64,000 nt of DNA, taken from positions 26,850 to 90,849 of the forward strand of contig JAQGHA010000006.1 of NCBI GenBank assembly GCA_028289065.1, in the 5' to 3' direction. The first letter of the stretch is position 1; each line of letters begins with the position of its first letter. Below are positions 1 through 9,197 of the stretch, piece by piece. The position numbers were made by a program, and so were the translations under genes. The notes beneath the pieces are model-generated. The model was not told where the DNA came from, did not search any database, and saw nothing but the letters and a program-made list of their open reading frames with translations. This stretch comes from Candidatus Saccharimonadota bacterium. Lineage in GTDB: Bacteria; Patescibacteriota; Saccharimonadia; Saccharimonadales; Saccharimonadaceae.

Positions 1-1
1 A

Positions 2-373
2 CTGTCAACAGTTAACAGAACCAGTACAGGACCATTGCCTGACCTTATTTTTAAAACTAGCGGTAACTTACCCATAGATAACAACAATCTACGTAGAGCA
101 TTTAAGTCGATATCCAAGAAAGTTGGATTACCTATAATCACACTCCACTATCTGAGACATACCGCAGCTACAAACCTTAAAGATATAGGAATCTCTGCAA
201 AAGACACGCAGTCAATTCTTGGTCACGCACATATCACTACGACTCTCCAGATTTATCAACATACGGATATTATAGGTAAAGCAATAGCACTTGAAAAATA
301 TGAGCAGGAATTGGTAGATATGAGTGCCTACTGCCGTCAAATCCTGCCGTCAAATGAAAAAGTCATTGCATAG
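2..373 (+). CDS. Tyrosine recombinase/integrase, C-terminal part (frame open to the window edge)
   Basis: Frame is open upstream of the listed TTG start; catalytic-type motifs LHYLRHTAAT, LGHAHITTT and IYQH. Confidence 0.85.
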   Translation: MSTVNRTSTGPLPDLIFKTSGNLPIDNNNLRRAFKSISKKVGLPIITLHYLRHTAATNLKDIGISAKDTQSILGHAHITTTLQIYQHTDIIGKAIALEKYEQELVDMSAYCRQILPSNEKVIA

Positions 374-390
374 AACAATGACTCTTACAG

Positions 391-467
391 TGGTACCCCG
401 GACAGGATTTGAACCTGTGACCTTAGGCTTAGAAGTCCTCTGCTCTATCCAACTGAGCTACCGGGGC
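391..467 (-). tRNA. tRNA-Arg(TCT), CCA encoded
   Basis: Reverse complement GCCCCGGTAGCTC...CTTCTAA...GGTTCAAATCC...CCGGGGTACCA folds as a cloverleaf. Confidence 0.95.
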
Positions 468-544
468 GAACGGCGCGGATGCGCGTATCTGTTATTATAC
501 CAGCCCTTGGGGGTATAATAGATATGAAATAAGGAGGTATATAT

Positions 545-952
545 ATGCAAGATAATGGACCCGATCCTTACGTAGTAAACATTGAAAAGCTTACTCTCGA
601 TAATGAAAATTTCCGGACCGCTGCTTGGACTGGTACAAATTTACAAATGACCTTAATGACAATCCAGCCTGGTGATGATATTGGGCTTGAAGTTCACTCT
701 GACCACGACCAGTTCTTACGCATCGAACAGGGTAAAGCCACCGTCAAAATGGGGCCAACCCGCCTTAGTTTGGAAACCTGGGATGCAGAAGACGACTTCG
801 CAATATTCGTGCCAGCCGGTATTTGGCATAACGTTATTAATAGCGGCACCGATTCATTGAAACTTTATTCTATCTATTCACCACCAGAGCACAAGCCCGG
901 AACAATCCATGAAACTAAGGAAGATGCCGATTCGGCCGAGCTAAACGAATAG
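545..952 (+). CDS. Cupin domain protein
   Basis: Cupin-like EVHSDHDQFLRIEQGKA ... FVPAGIWHNVINSG; RBS AAGGAGG. Confidence 0.85.
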   Translation: MQDNGPDPYVVNIEKLTLDNENFRTAAWTGTNLQMTLMTIQPGDDIGLEVHSDHDQFLRIEQGKATVKMGPTRLSLETWDAEDDFAIFVPAGIWHNVINSGTDSLKLYSIYSPPEHKPGTIHETKEDADSAELNE

Positions 953-1004
953 CGCAGTCTACGCAGTAAAATATACTGCTCTCATCTAAATCTACACAAT
1001 ATAC

Positions 1005-1033
1005 TTGACATTTTATCATACTTATGGTAATAT
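1005..1033 (+). promoter_or_regulatory. Sigma70-type promoter TTGACA-N17-TAATAT
   Basis: Consensus -35 and near-consensus -10 upstream of the LPXTG protein gene. Confidence 0.7.
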
Positions 1034-1065
1034 GTTTGTTGAGAGATTAATTTGGGAGTTTTTAT

Positions 1066-1746
1066 ATGTTTAAACTATTAAAAGGTATTATTGTTTTATC
1101 TACTGTAATAGGTATGGCACTTGTCGCCAGCCCAGCAGCCAACGCTACGAGCAATCAACCAAGCTGTGTTGATGGAAATGTGCGAAGTAATTTAGCAGTA
1201 ACATGGAAAACTAATGGCAGCGTTACCGTTGGTACGGTCAATAATAAGCCGTTATGTAGCGATACAACGCTTCATTTCTCATCTTATACAATGCCTAATA
1301 ATTATAATGGCCAACCTTTTAACAATAACCCAACCGCTTCACCGCAATCAATTTTTGACACAACCTCTGTTGTACTGAAAAAAGATGCAACTACACCAGT
1401 TGCAATGAAAATAACCCTACCAGAAGCATGTAAAAACATCCAAGTAGATGTATACTACGGTCCAAAAATTACTACGGTGACCGAAAAAGGTCATGGCAGT
1501 CAATACATTACTGGTAAAATTTTAGTAAAAACTGAAAAAGTATGTGCACCCGTTGTTCCTGAGACACCCGTAACTCCTGTAGAAGCCCAAACGCCACCTA
1601 CTCCAGCACCTCAAGTTATCGTAACTCCTGTCGCTGCTGTTGAGCTTCCTCGTACCGGTTTAGACCTTCTTAATACTTTAGCTATTGGTTCAGTTGTATC
1701 AGCTGCTACCTATGCTGCGGTATACACCGGCATGAAACGACGTTAA
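1066..1746 (+). CDS. LPXTG-type sortase-anchored secreted protein
   Basis: N-terminal signal peptide; C-terminal LPRTG + hydrophobic segment + KRR. Confidence 0.8.
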   Translation: MFKLLKGIIVLSTVIGMALVASPAANATSNQPSCVDGNVRSNLAVTWKTNGSVTVGTVNNKPLCSDTTLHFSSYTMPNNYNGQPFNNNPTASPQSIFDTTSVVLKKDATTPVAMKITLPEACKNIQVDVYYGPKITTVTEKGHGSQYITGKILVKTEKVCAPVVPETPVTPVEAQTPPTPAPQVIVTPVAAVELPRTGLDLLNTLAIGSVVSAATYAAVYTGMKRR

Positions 1747-1764
1747 GTCCCCACTTCCTATAAA

Positions 1765-1790
1765 AAGAGACGTCATTTCTGACGTCTCTT
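1765..1790. terminator. Hairpin terminator (AAGAGACGTCA-TTTC-TGACGTCTCTT)
   Basis: Perfect inverted repeat after the LPXTG gene. Confidence 0.75.
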
Positions 1791-1799
1791 ATAATTTCA

Positions 1800-1874
1800 T
1801 GGTGCGGGCGGAGAGAATCGAACTCTCATCGTTTGCTTGGAAGGCAGACATATTAGCCATTATACGACGCCCGC
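1800..1874 (-). tRNA. tRNA-Gly(TCC)
   Basis: Reverse complement GCGGGCG...CTTCCAA...CGCCCGCACCA. Confidence 0.95.
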
Positions 1875-1961
1875 ATAAGTAGGTATTGTAGCATATTTCC
1901 ATCTGTGGCTCAATCTGTTACAATAGCTACTGTTTGGCAGGTTGCCGACAGCCAATTATTT

Positions 1962-2039
1962 GGCGAATGTAGCTCATTTGGTTAGAGCGCTGGTTTGTGG
2001 AACCGGAGGTAGAGGGTTCAATCCCCTTCATTCGCCCCA
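1962..2039 (+). tRNA. tRNA-His(GTG), with G-1
   Basis: GGCGAATG...TTGTGGA...CATTCGCCCCA. Confidence 0.94.
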
Positions 2040-2048
2040 AGAATTTAT

Positions 2049-4523
2049 TTAACGAGCCGCGATATCGTCGGCTTGTTGTTTTTTATCAAGGATTGAGGCA
2101 ACATGTTCTTTGGTTAACTGGATAGTTTGGCCTGGTTGCACTTGCCCACTTAAAATCAATTTAGCGACATTACTTTCTACAGCTCGTTGCACCACTCGAC
2201 GCATCGGCCTGGCGCCCAAACGAGGGTCATAGCCAGCATCAACTAAATATTCCTTTGCATCAGGGGTTAACGTCACGCTAATTTTTTGAGATTCGAGGTT
2301 TTTATTTACACTTTCCAAAATCAAATCAACAATCCGTAGTAGTTGTGGCTTATCTAATGGGCCAAATACTACTATTTCATCGAAACGGTTTAGGAATTCG
2401 GGCAAGAATGTATGGCTGCCTATAAGCTCGCTTACAAAGGTCTCTTCGAACTGTTCTAACGAATACCCACGATGTAAGTATTCTTGAATTCTATCAGCCC
2501 CAGCATTGCTGGTAGCAATAACCACAGTGTCTCTAAAACTCACTTCCCGGTTTCGAACATCGCGTAATATACCTTCGTCTAATAGCTGCAGTAAAGTTGC
2601 AATAACACTTGGGTGGGCTTTTTCAATCTCATCTAAAAGCACGACACTAAACGGCTGTTTCATTACCTGGGCTGTCAGGCTGCCCGAGTTGTCGGTGCCA
2701 TCGGCGATTAATCGGGCGACGTCACTACTTGAAACGAATTCATTCATATCTAGGCGAATAATGTTTTGTTCACCACCAAAGAAAACTGCCGCCAGTGATT
2801 TAGCCAATTCAGTTTTACCGACACCAGTTGGGCCTAAGAACATGAAGGTACCGACTGGTCGGTTTTGGTTACGCACACCCGCCCGAGCCCTTCGCAGCGC
2901 GTCCGACACCACTCCAACTGCTCGTTCTTGGCCAATCATTCGCTCGTGAATGAGTGACTCTAAATTAAGTAGTTTCGTTCGCTCGTCCTCGTTGTTTGCG
3001 TTGCTCGTTTTAACTCCAGTGGATTGTTCAATCGCCGCGGCAACCGAACGCGATGTGACTAACCCATTTTCGGCATAATCGGCAGCTGATTCGAGTAAGC
3101 TAATTGCCTGTCCGGGCATAGAAATATCGTATACGTATCGTTGGCTTAACCTAAAAGCGTCTTTTAGCGCTTGGTACATATACGTAACTTTACGTTTATA
3201 TTCAATTGCCGGTAAATGGTCTTCGAGTACTTTTAAAGTATCTGATTCACTGGTTGGGTGAATTGTAATACGGTTTACGGCTGAAGCTATCGCCGGTGTT
3301 CGCTTTGATATTTGTAGGAACTTTTGCTCGTCAATTGTCAAAATCATTGGCAATCGACCGGCTTCGAGTATTGGTAGTAGTAGTGCTGTTAAGTCCACCG
3401 AGCCTACACCATCCTCGAAGAATAGTTCGGCATTATCTAAACAAACAATTATATTTTTAGCAGCGTAGGCCTCGCCTAATAAGGTACTAAGCAATTGCTC
3501 TAACCCGCCACGCTCATTAGCAACTGAAACCAACCGTGATGCATCCAGCATAAATATTTGTTGGTAGTGGAGGTGTTTTGGAACCGACTCATTTGGATAC
3601 ATTAATTTTTCGGCCAGCTCGTACACTAACTCGGTTTTACCAACACCGTCCTTACCTACCAAAGCCACCACACCAGAATTATTGGCAATCGAATTCATCA
3701 GTTGCGTTAGGACTTCTGTTCTAATTTCACCACGCGCTAACGAACCGCTTTGGGATATGTTGTAGCCATAACGAGATAAATTAGGAATCCAGCCAAACGA
3801 CCAGTCACGGCCAATACCACCAGTTTGCTTTGGCCGCTGAGCATTCTTTTTAATAAGCTCATCGAGGTGGTGATACCATTGAATTCCTCGAATTAAGTCA
3901 TCTTCTTCAAGTTGTAGGTGCCCAAGTAAGGTTTGGCGAGCCGGTATTTGGCGAATCATGGCTAAAATAATCACCCCTGGGCTCATTCGCCCACCGACTT
4001 GCTGAGTAATAGCTAAGGCCTCTTCAAAAATAGCAGCCGTATCAGCCCGGTTATCTGATGCAACTTCCTTCAAGAAACCGCCTCCGACGCCAAAGCGAAC
4101 TTCATAAAAGAGTCCACCATTTACCTGCATTAAGGCCAACGCAATGTCTTTTGGAGATGGCTGTTCTGGTAATATGGCTAATAATTCACCATCCAGCAGC
4201 GCATCAACTGTTTTGCCAGAAGTATCAATAACTATTTCTTTTAATTCGTACCTATACCACTGCACAACCATTACAGGGATCGCCGACAAGCCAATCAATG
4301 CCCAGCCAAGTGCCATACCAAAAGCGACAGCTAATACGCCGAAAACTATTAACAGGGCAAGCGTTAATTCGAACACCACTATCCATGGAGCGAAAGCTTT
4401 ACCGAGTCGAGCGTATTGAGCCCGTTGGCTATGCCAGTTAAATAGCTTTACATCCATGTTGGTACCCATCCAATGGCGAATAAAATGAAGCCTATAATTG
4501 GCAATAACGGCAGAAAAGCCCAT
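2049..4523 (-). CDS. Membrane-anchored ClpC-like double AAA+ ATPase
   Basis: N-terminal TM segments, Clp_N-like region, two Walker A motifs (GKDGVGKTE, GPTGVGKTE), D2 Walker B VVLLDEIEKAH. Confidence 0.85.
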   Translation of the reverse strand: MGFSAVIANYRLHFIRHWMGTNMDVKLFNWHSQRAQYARLGKAFAPWIVVFELTLALLIVFGVLAVAFGMALGWALIGLSAIPVMVVQWYRYELKEIVIDTSGKTVDALLDGELLAILPEQPSPKDIALALMQVNGGLFYEVRFGVGGGFLKEVASDNRADTAAIFEEALAITQQVGGRMSPGVIILAMIRQIPARQTLLGHLQLEEDDLIRGIQWYHHLDELIKKNAQRPKQTGGIGRDWSFGWIPNLSRYGYNISQSGSLARGEIRTEVLTQLMNSIANNSGVVALVGKDGVGKTELVYELAEKLMYPNESVPKHLHYQQIFMLDASRLVSVANERGGLEQLLSTLLGEAYAAKNIIVCLDNAELFFEDGVGSVDLTALLLPILEAGRLPMILTIDEQKFLQISKRTPAIASAVNRITIHPTSESDTLKVLEDHLPAIEYKRKVTYMYQALKDAFRLSQRYVYDISMPGQAISLLESAADYAENGLVTSRSVAAAIEQSTGVKTSNANNEDERTKLLNLESLIHERMIGQERAVGVVSDALRRARAGVRNQNRPVGTFMFLGPTGVGKTELAKSLAAVFFGGEQNIIRLDMNEFVSSSDVARLIADGTDNSGSLTAQVMKQPFSVVLLDEIEKAHPSVIATLLQLLDEGILRDVRNREVSFRDTVVIATSNAGADRIQEYLHRGYSLEQFEETFVSELIGSHTFLPEFLNRFDEIVVFGPLDKPQLLRIVDLILESVNKNLESQKISVTLTPDAKEYLVDAGYDPRLGARPMRRVVQRAVESNVAKLILSGQVQPGQTIQLTKEHVASILDKKQQADDIAAR

Positions 4524-4834
4524 AAAACCAATAAAAGGGATTCGTATACTACCTGAATAGCAATCACGACGCTGCCCGCCAAGATTGTGAAACTGCGGAC
4601 AAACGCCCCAACTACCCTCGATACCAGCTGGTCAAAAACGGCCCGTAAAGCCACCATAGGGTTGGCGTTATTGCCTGTATTAGCTGAAATTTGACGAAAT
4701 GGTGAGAATAAAGTGGCTAACAGTTGGCCAATAGAAAAGAATTGAACGGTTGCCCGCCATCGGTCACTCATACGACGCCACTGCCCTAACCAGCCACGAC
4801 CATACCACCAGGAAAGTATTCCCACCAAGAACAT
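4448..4834 (-). CDS. Small membrane protein upstream of the ClpC-like ATPase
   Basis: Two hydrophobic segments; start reset to ATG 4834, 6 nt downstream of TATAAT (4841-4846). Confidence 0.6.
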   Translation of the reverse strand: MFLVGILSWWYGRGWLGQWRRMSDRWRATVQFFSIGQLLATLFSPFRQISANTGNNANPMVALRAVFDQLVSRVVGAFVRSFTILAGSVVIAIQVVYESLLLVLWAFLPLLPIIGFILFAIGWVPTWM

Positions 4835-4894
4835 ACCCATATTATAACAGGCGGGCGGACTTTTCACTCGCTTCCTAATGGTATAATGAATGAT

Positions 4895-6172
4895 ATGCCT
4901 CAACCCTTTGTAATTATTTTGGGCAAAGCTGTCCGATACGCTGCGCGATTGCGTGGCGGTGGCTCAGCCCTCCCTGGCTTATTTGTCGAGAAGATAAGCC
5001 CAGACTTTATTCCCAGTACCCTTAAACAACTACCAAAAGGCGTGGTAGTTATTAGTGGTACCAACGGAAAAACTACTACCACCAAAATGGTGGTCGCCTT
5101 ACTGGAAAGCCAAGGCCTTAAGGTGTTTACTAACCGCACCGGCAGTAACTTTGTCCGCGGCGTGGCGGCTGCACTACTTGGCGATATTGATATTAAAGGC
5201 AAACTTGATGCCGATATAGCCGTATTAGAATTAGATGAAGCCCACGCAGTTAAATTTGTTGAGCTCATTCCACCCCGCTACAGCCTGCTGCTAAACGTCA
5301 TGCGCGACCAACTTGACCGCTTTGGTGAGATTGATGCGACCGCTCGAATGCTAGAAAAAATTGCATTAGCAACAACCGACACAGTGGTGATAAACCGCGA
5401 AGATGCTCGGATTTTAAAAATTGCCGACGCTATATCGACTGATGTACGCTACTTCGGCTTGAGTGATTCGCTTCTCTCACACTTCCCAAGTGACGATGAT
5501 TTACATGGCATCGCTAGCAAGAAATCTTTAAAAGAATCCGCTCCTCGACCGAACGCTGATGTCACTTTAAAAGACTTTAACGACAAAGGCGCCGCCTTTT
5601 CTATTGCCGGTAAAGATTTCGTCACCCCGCTGAGGCTTCGAGGTGTATACAATATCTTTAACAGTGCCGCTGCCCTTGCCCTGGTACGAACAATCGTGCC
5701 AGAAGCATCAATTAACAGCCTGCTTGGTTCACTTTCAACAGTTACCCCAGCATTTGGTCGTGGTGAAGTATTAACTGTTGACGGACAGCCGTTGGAACTT
5801 GTACTTGTAAAAAACCCGTCTGGTTTTAGGCTCGGTTTACAATCATACGACCCTGAGGGCTATGCTACGATGGTTGCGATCAACGATAACTACGCCGACG
5901 GTCGAGATATGTCTTGGCTATGGGACGTGGACTTTACAAGCTTAGAAAACGAGTCAGTCTATATTAGCGGTATACGCGCCTACGACATGGCCTTACGCAT
6001 GCAATACGATGACGTGCCAATTGAAAAAGTTGAAACTGATTTAACAACCGCCCTTCGTGACTTCATCAACCTGCATCCAGAAACCCCAAAACGTATTTAC
6101 TGTACATACACCGCAATGCTAGCCCTTCGTAAAGAACTCTCAAAAATAACTCGCGTGGAGGTAGTTTCATAA
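4895..6172 (+). CDS. murT: Lipid II isoglutaminyl synthase, Mur-ligase subunit MurT
   Basis: VVISGTNGKTTTTKM P-loop, Mur ligase middle domain, DUF1727-like C-terminus; followed by GatD; start reset to ATG 7 nt after TATAAT. Confidence 0.88.
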   Translation: MPQPFVIILGKAVRYAARLRGGGSALPGLFVEKISPDFIPSTLKQLPKGVVVISGTNGKTTTTKMVVALLESQGLKVFTNRTGSNFVRGVAAALLGDIDIKGKLDADIAVLELDEAHAVKFVELIPPRYSLLLNVMRDQLDRFGEIDATARMLEKIALATTDTVVINREDARILKIADAISTDVRYFGLSDSLLSHFPSDDDLHGIASKKSLKESAPRPNADVTLKDFNDKGAAFSIAGKDFVTPLRLRGVYNIFNSAAALALVRTIVPEASINSLLGSLSTVTPAFGRGEVLTVDGQPLELVLVKNPSGFRLGLQSYDPEGYATMVAINDNYADGRDMSWLWDVDFTSLENESVYISGIRAYDMALRMQYDDVPIEKVETDLTTALRDFINLHPETPKRIYCTYTAMLALRKELSKITRVEVVS

Positions 6173-6894
6173 TGGAAAAACAAGCAATTACAATTTTGCA
6201 GTTGTATCCGAAGGATATGAATATTTATGGCGATAACGGTAACCTTCAAGTTATTACCAAGCGCCTTAAATGGTATGGCTATACACCAGTTGTTATTGAA
6301 TATAACGTCGGCGACACACTACCTAAAAAAGTAGATATTGTGATTGGTGGTGGTGGCCAAGACAGCGGGCAAGAAAAAATTCATGCTGACCTTCTTAAAA
6401 TTGGGCCACAACTTCAAAAGTGGGCTGACCAAGGCGTACCTATGCTAATGGTGTGCGGCTTATACCAGTTATTTGGACATTTCTTTAAAACGCTCGCCGG
6501 TAAAAAGTTACAAGGTGTTGGTATTTTAGACATCGAAACATTCGGTACAAACGAACGCCTCATTGGAAATATTATCACCCAGTCTGCAGAATTCGGTGAC
6601 ATTATTGGGTACGAGAACCATAGCGGCCAAACCCACCTCGGTGCAAACACTCTTCCTTTAGCAACTGTCGTAAAAGGTGCTGGCAATAACTCAGCTGATG
6701 GCAACGAAGGCGCCCGATATAAAAATGTTATTGGCACCTATTTACATGGTTCAATTTTACCGAAGAACCCGCAACTTGCCGATTTCTTAATTCGTACCGC
6801 GGTTGAAAAGAAGCATGGCGAGTTCAGCCCAGACCTCATTGATGACTTGTTCGCCGACATGGCCCGTGAAATTGCTCGCAACCGACCACGATAG
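6172..6894 (+). CDS. gatD: Lipid II isoglutaminyl synthase, glutamine amidotransferase subunit GatD
   Basis: GATase-I nucleophile MVCGLYQLFG and His GTYLHGSILPKNP; overlaps murT. Confidence 0.9.
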   Translation: MEKQAITILQLYPKDMNIYGDNGNLQVITKRLKWYGYTPVVIEYNVGDTLPKKVDIVIGGGGQDSGQEKIHADLLKIGPQLQKWADQGVPMLMVCGLYQLFGHFFKTLAGKKLQGVGILDIETFGTNERLIGNIITQSAEFGDIIGYENHSGQTHLGANTLPLATVVKGAGNNSADGNEGARYKNVIGTYLHGSILPKNPQLADFLIRTAVEKKHGEFSPDLIDDLFADMAREIARNRPR

Positions 6895-8334
6895 TTAAAT
6901 TACTGAATTAGCATCACGTAAATCGTATTTCGTGGCCCGCGTCATCCAAATACACGATGCGGCTACAACCAATACGTACCCTGCCCATATCCAAGCGTCA
7001 AGCGCTAATTCACTTTGCGCCCAATATAACTCTGCTACAAACGTTGCGACATTCGTCATGTAAGTTAATAGCCAAGTCGTAGGAGTTGCAATCAACCATA
7101 GTAACGGCAAACCAAAAATGGACCATAGCCCACATACAAAGGTGAGCAACATAGCCAAAGGCACCAGCGGAACCACTAACACATTCGCTATAATCGCGAC
7201 GTTAGAAATTACCCCAAAGCCGATGGCAATAATTGGAACGGTAACAATATGAGCGGCAATAGTTTCACCTAAAATTTGCCTAATCACCCCCGGCTCTTTT
7301 TCACCGAAAAAGTAGCGCTGTAATAACGGTGCCACGATCATTACACCCGCGAAAGCTGCAAAGCTTAGCTGCCAACCTAAATCGCCCCATACGTAGCTAG
7401 GTTGGAGTGCAACAGTAATTGCTGCTGCAAAAGGGAGTAATATTAACGGATGAAAACGATGGCCATAGTACCAAGCTAACAGGCTCAATCCTGATACCAA
7501 CCCGGCCCGTGTCATACTGGGGCTCAAACCTGTAATGGCAATAAACATCATAATCATCACTCCTGAAGATACAGCTGCTAAGTATTTAGAAGCTCGCACA
7601 AACAACCGTCGGGCCATTCGTACTAATATAGTCAGGTTATAACCACTTGCTACGACAATATGGGTTAAACCGGCTATCTTCAAAGCATTAGACAGGTCAT
7701 CTGGTAAGGCGCTTTTTTGACCGGTTAGAAACCCAATACCTAAACTTGCTTGCGGCTCAGGAATTGAAGCTCGCACTTTATCGGCAAACCAATCCCTTAC
7801 TACCCTGCCAATATCTCCAGGAACCGGCCGAGCTACCGAAATAACCTTCGCTCGGCTCATACTAGCTGGAAAACTACCAAAACCAGGCTTTAACATACTT
7901 TGAACTGTCACTATATCACCGCGTTTTACATCTATTTTTAAGATACTCACCAATACACTACCTGGCAAGGCTGTGTTACTGATACTGATAGAATCAAGTT
8001 GTAAGGATAACTGTCCAGAACTGCTGCGACTGGGGTCTTCTTTCACTTTTCCTAACAGCGTAACAGGCCGACCGATATATAAAATATATGCATCACGCTC
8101 ACCAAGTGCCGCCGAACCATAACCAAGCCCTACGCACAAACCAGCACACGCAATAATAGGCAGCATGTACACGCGCACATGCCAAAAAGAAACCGCTACC
8201 AATGGGAGTACTGCCACGCCAAGCCAGATTGGCACTCGCAGAAGCAGCGCCAACCATACACCAATTACGAACGTGGCACATAGCACGGCAATGCCCCAGG
8301 ACGAATGCACTAATTGCCGAAACCACCAACCCAC
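6895..8334 (-). CDS. comEC: ComEC/Rec2-family DNA-uptake channel protein (Competence domain, no metallo-beta-lactamase domain)
   Basis: GIGFLTGQKSALPDDLSNALKIAGLTHIVVASGYNLTI and polytopic membrane region. Confidence 0.88.
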   Translation of the reverse strand: MGWWFRQLVHSSWGIAVLCATFVIGVWLALLLRVPIWLGVAVLPLVAVSFWHVRVYMLPIIACAGLCVGLGYGSAALGERDAYILYIGRPVTLLGKVKEDPSRSSSGQLSLQLDSISISNTALPGSVLVSILKIDVKRGDIVTVQSMLKPGFGSFPASMSRAKVISVARPVPGDIGRVVRDWFADKVRASIPEPQASLGIGFLTGQKSALPDDLSNALKIAGLTHIVVASGYNLTILVRMARRLFVRASKYLAAVSSGVMIMMFIAITGLSPSMTRAGLVSGLSLLAWYYGHRFHPLILLPFAAAITVALQPSYVWGDLGWQLSFAAFAGVMIVAPLLQRYFFGEKEPGVIRQILGETIAAHIVTVPIIAIGFGVISNVAIIANVLVVPLVPLAMLLTFVCGLWSIFGLPLLWLIATPTTWLLTYMTNVATFVAELYWAQSELALDAWIWAGYVLVVAASCIWMTRATKYDLRDANSVI

Positions 8335-8423
8335 ATACTAATTCTAGGCTTCAAAAATGAACTAGTTATTGAATGTTTTAGCCTTTTTTAATACCATCAA
8401 GGCAAGATATTTGCCAAATAAAA

Positions 8424-8543
8424 AACATCCCCGGTAGCGAAAATGGGATGTTCTTTATGTGAAGCTCAAACTTATGAGGGTTTGAGCTTCTTTCGCAAAT
8501 GAATGCTTGGTTTGTCGCGGATATGAGGGCTTGAGCCCCATAT
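8424..8543. other. Cluster of three hairpins between tRNA-Lys and comEC (terminator and/or structured RNA)
   Basis: AACATCCC/GGGATGTT (8424-8452), GAAGCTCAAAC/GTTTGAGCTTC (8461-8490), ATATGaGGGC/GCCCCATAT (8521-8543). Confidence 0.55.
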
Positions 8544-8560
8544 TCATTGAAATAATATCT

Positions 8561-8637
8561 TGGAGGGTCCGATGGGGCTTGAACCCATGACACCCTGCTT
8601 AAAAGGCAGGTGCTCTAACCAGCTGAGCTACGGACCC
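8561..8637 (-). tRNA. tRNA-Lys(TTT)
   Basis: Reverse complement GGGTCCG...CTTTTAA...CGGACCCTCCA. Confidence 0.94.
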
Positions 8638-8684
8638 GCGACCTTATGCACTATACAGCAACAGGGGTGCTGTGTCAATGTCAG

Positions 8685-9197
8685 CTATTTTTTCTTATTA
8701 TTCTTCTCAGCTACATGAGCTGGTTTAGTGAAGAATAAATCAATAATAGCCAAAATAACACCTATACTTATTACTACATCCTTGTAGTATATCGCCTGTT
8801 CATACAAATAAGCCGAAGTACCTTCAAGTGGTAATGCAAACCCAATTGGCTCTATCAAAAAGGCTAAAGCCAAAATGGTAAATAAAAGTGATCCAATGAT
8901 TCTTGAAAAAGCCGCTTTATATTTATACCCATGGAACAGTAAGACAATTGCAGGTAGTAAAACAACCAGTGACAACGATACGGCGTTGGTAATTGGGCCA
9001 ACCGGAACCAGGCCGGTACTGGCAATAACCAAACCAGCATCATAGCTCCACAGCGTACTTAAAGTTGCCCCGGCAGTTAATGCTAACCCGAGTAAGCCAA
9101 AGCGTCGTCGTGAGAAAAACGCCCCTGCGAATAGGGCGAGTGCTAAACCAATGAGTACTGCGGCGACTATCATAGTGCTATTGTACATCCATTTCAA
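8685..9197 (-). CDS. Integral membrane protein, unknown function
   Basis: Multiple hydrophobic helices; overlaps the DUF192 gene. Confidence 0.65.
   Translation of the reverse strand: MKWMYNSTMIVAAVLIGLALALFAGAFFSRRRFGLLGLALTAGATLSTLWSYDAGLVIASTGLVPVGPITNAVSLSLVVLLPAIVLLFHGYKYKAAFSRIIGSLLFTILALAFLIEPIGFALPLEGTSAYLYEQAIYYKDVVISIGVILAIIDLFFTKPAHVAEKNNKKK

Noticed and set aside
324-518. 64-aa ORF through tRNA-Arg
   Set aside because: Reads through the tRNA gene; the VPRTGFEPVTLGLEVLCSIQLSYRG translation is the common artefact of a tRNA reverse complement.
8378-8593. 71-aa ORF spanning hairpins and tRNA-Lys
   Set aside because: Overlaps tRNA-Lys and strong secondary structure; no protein features.
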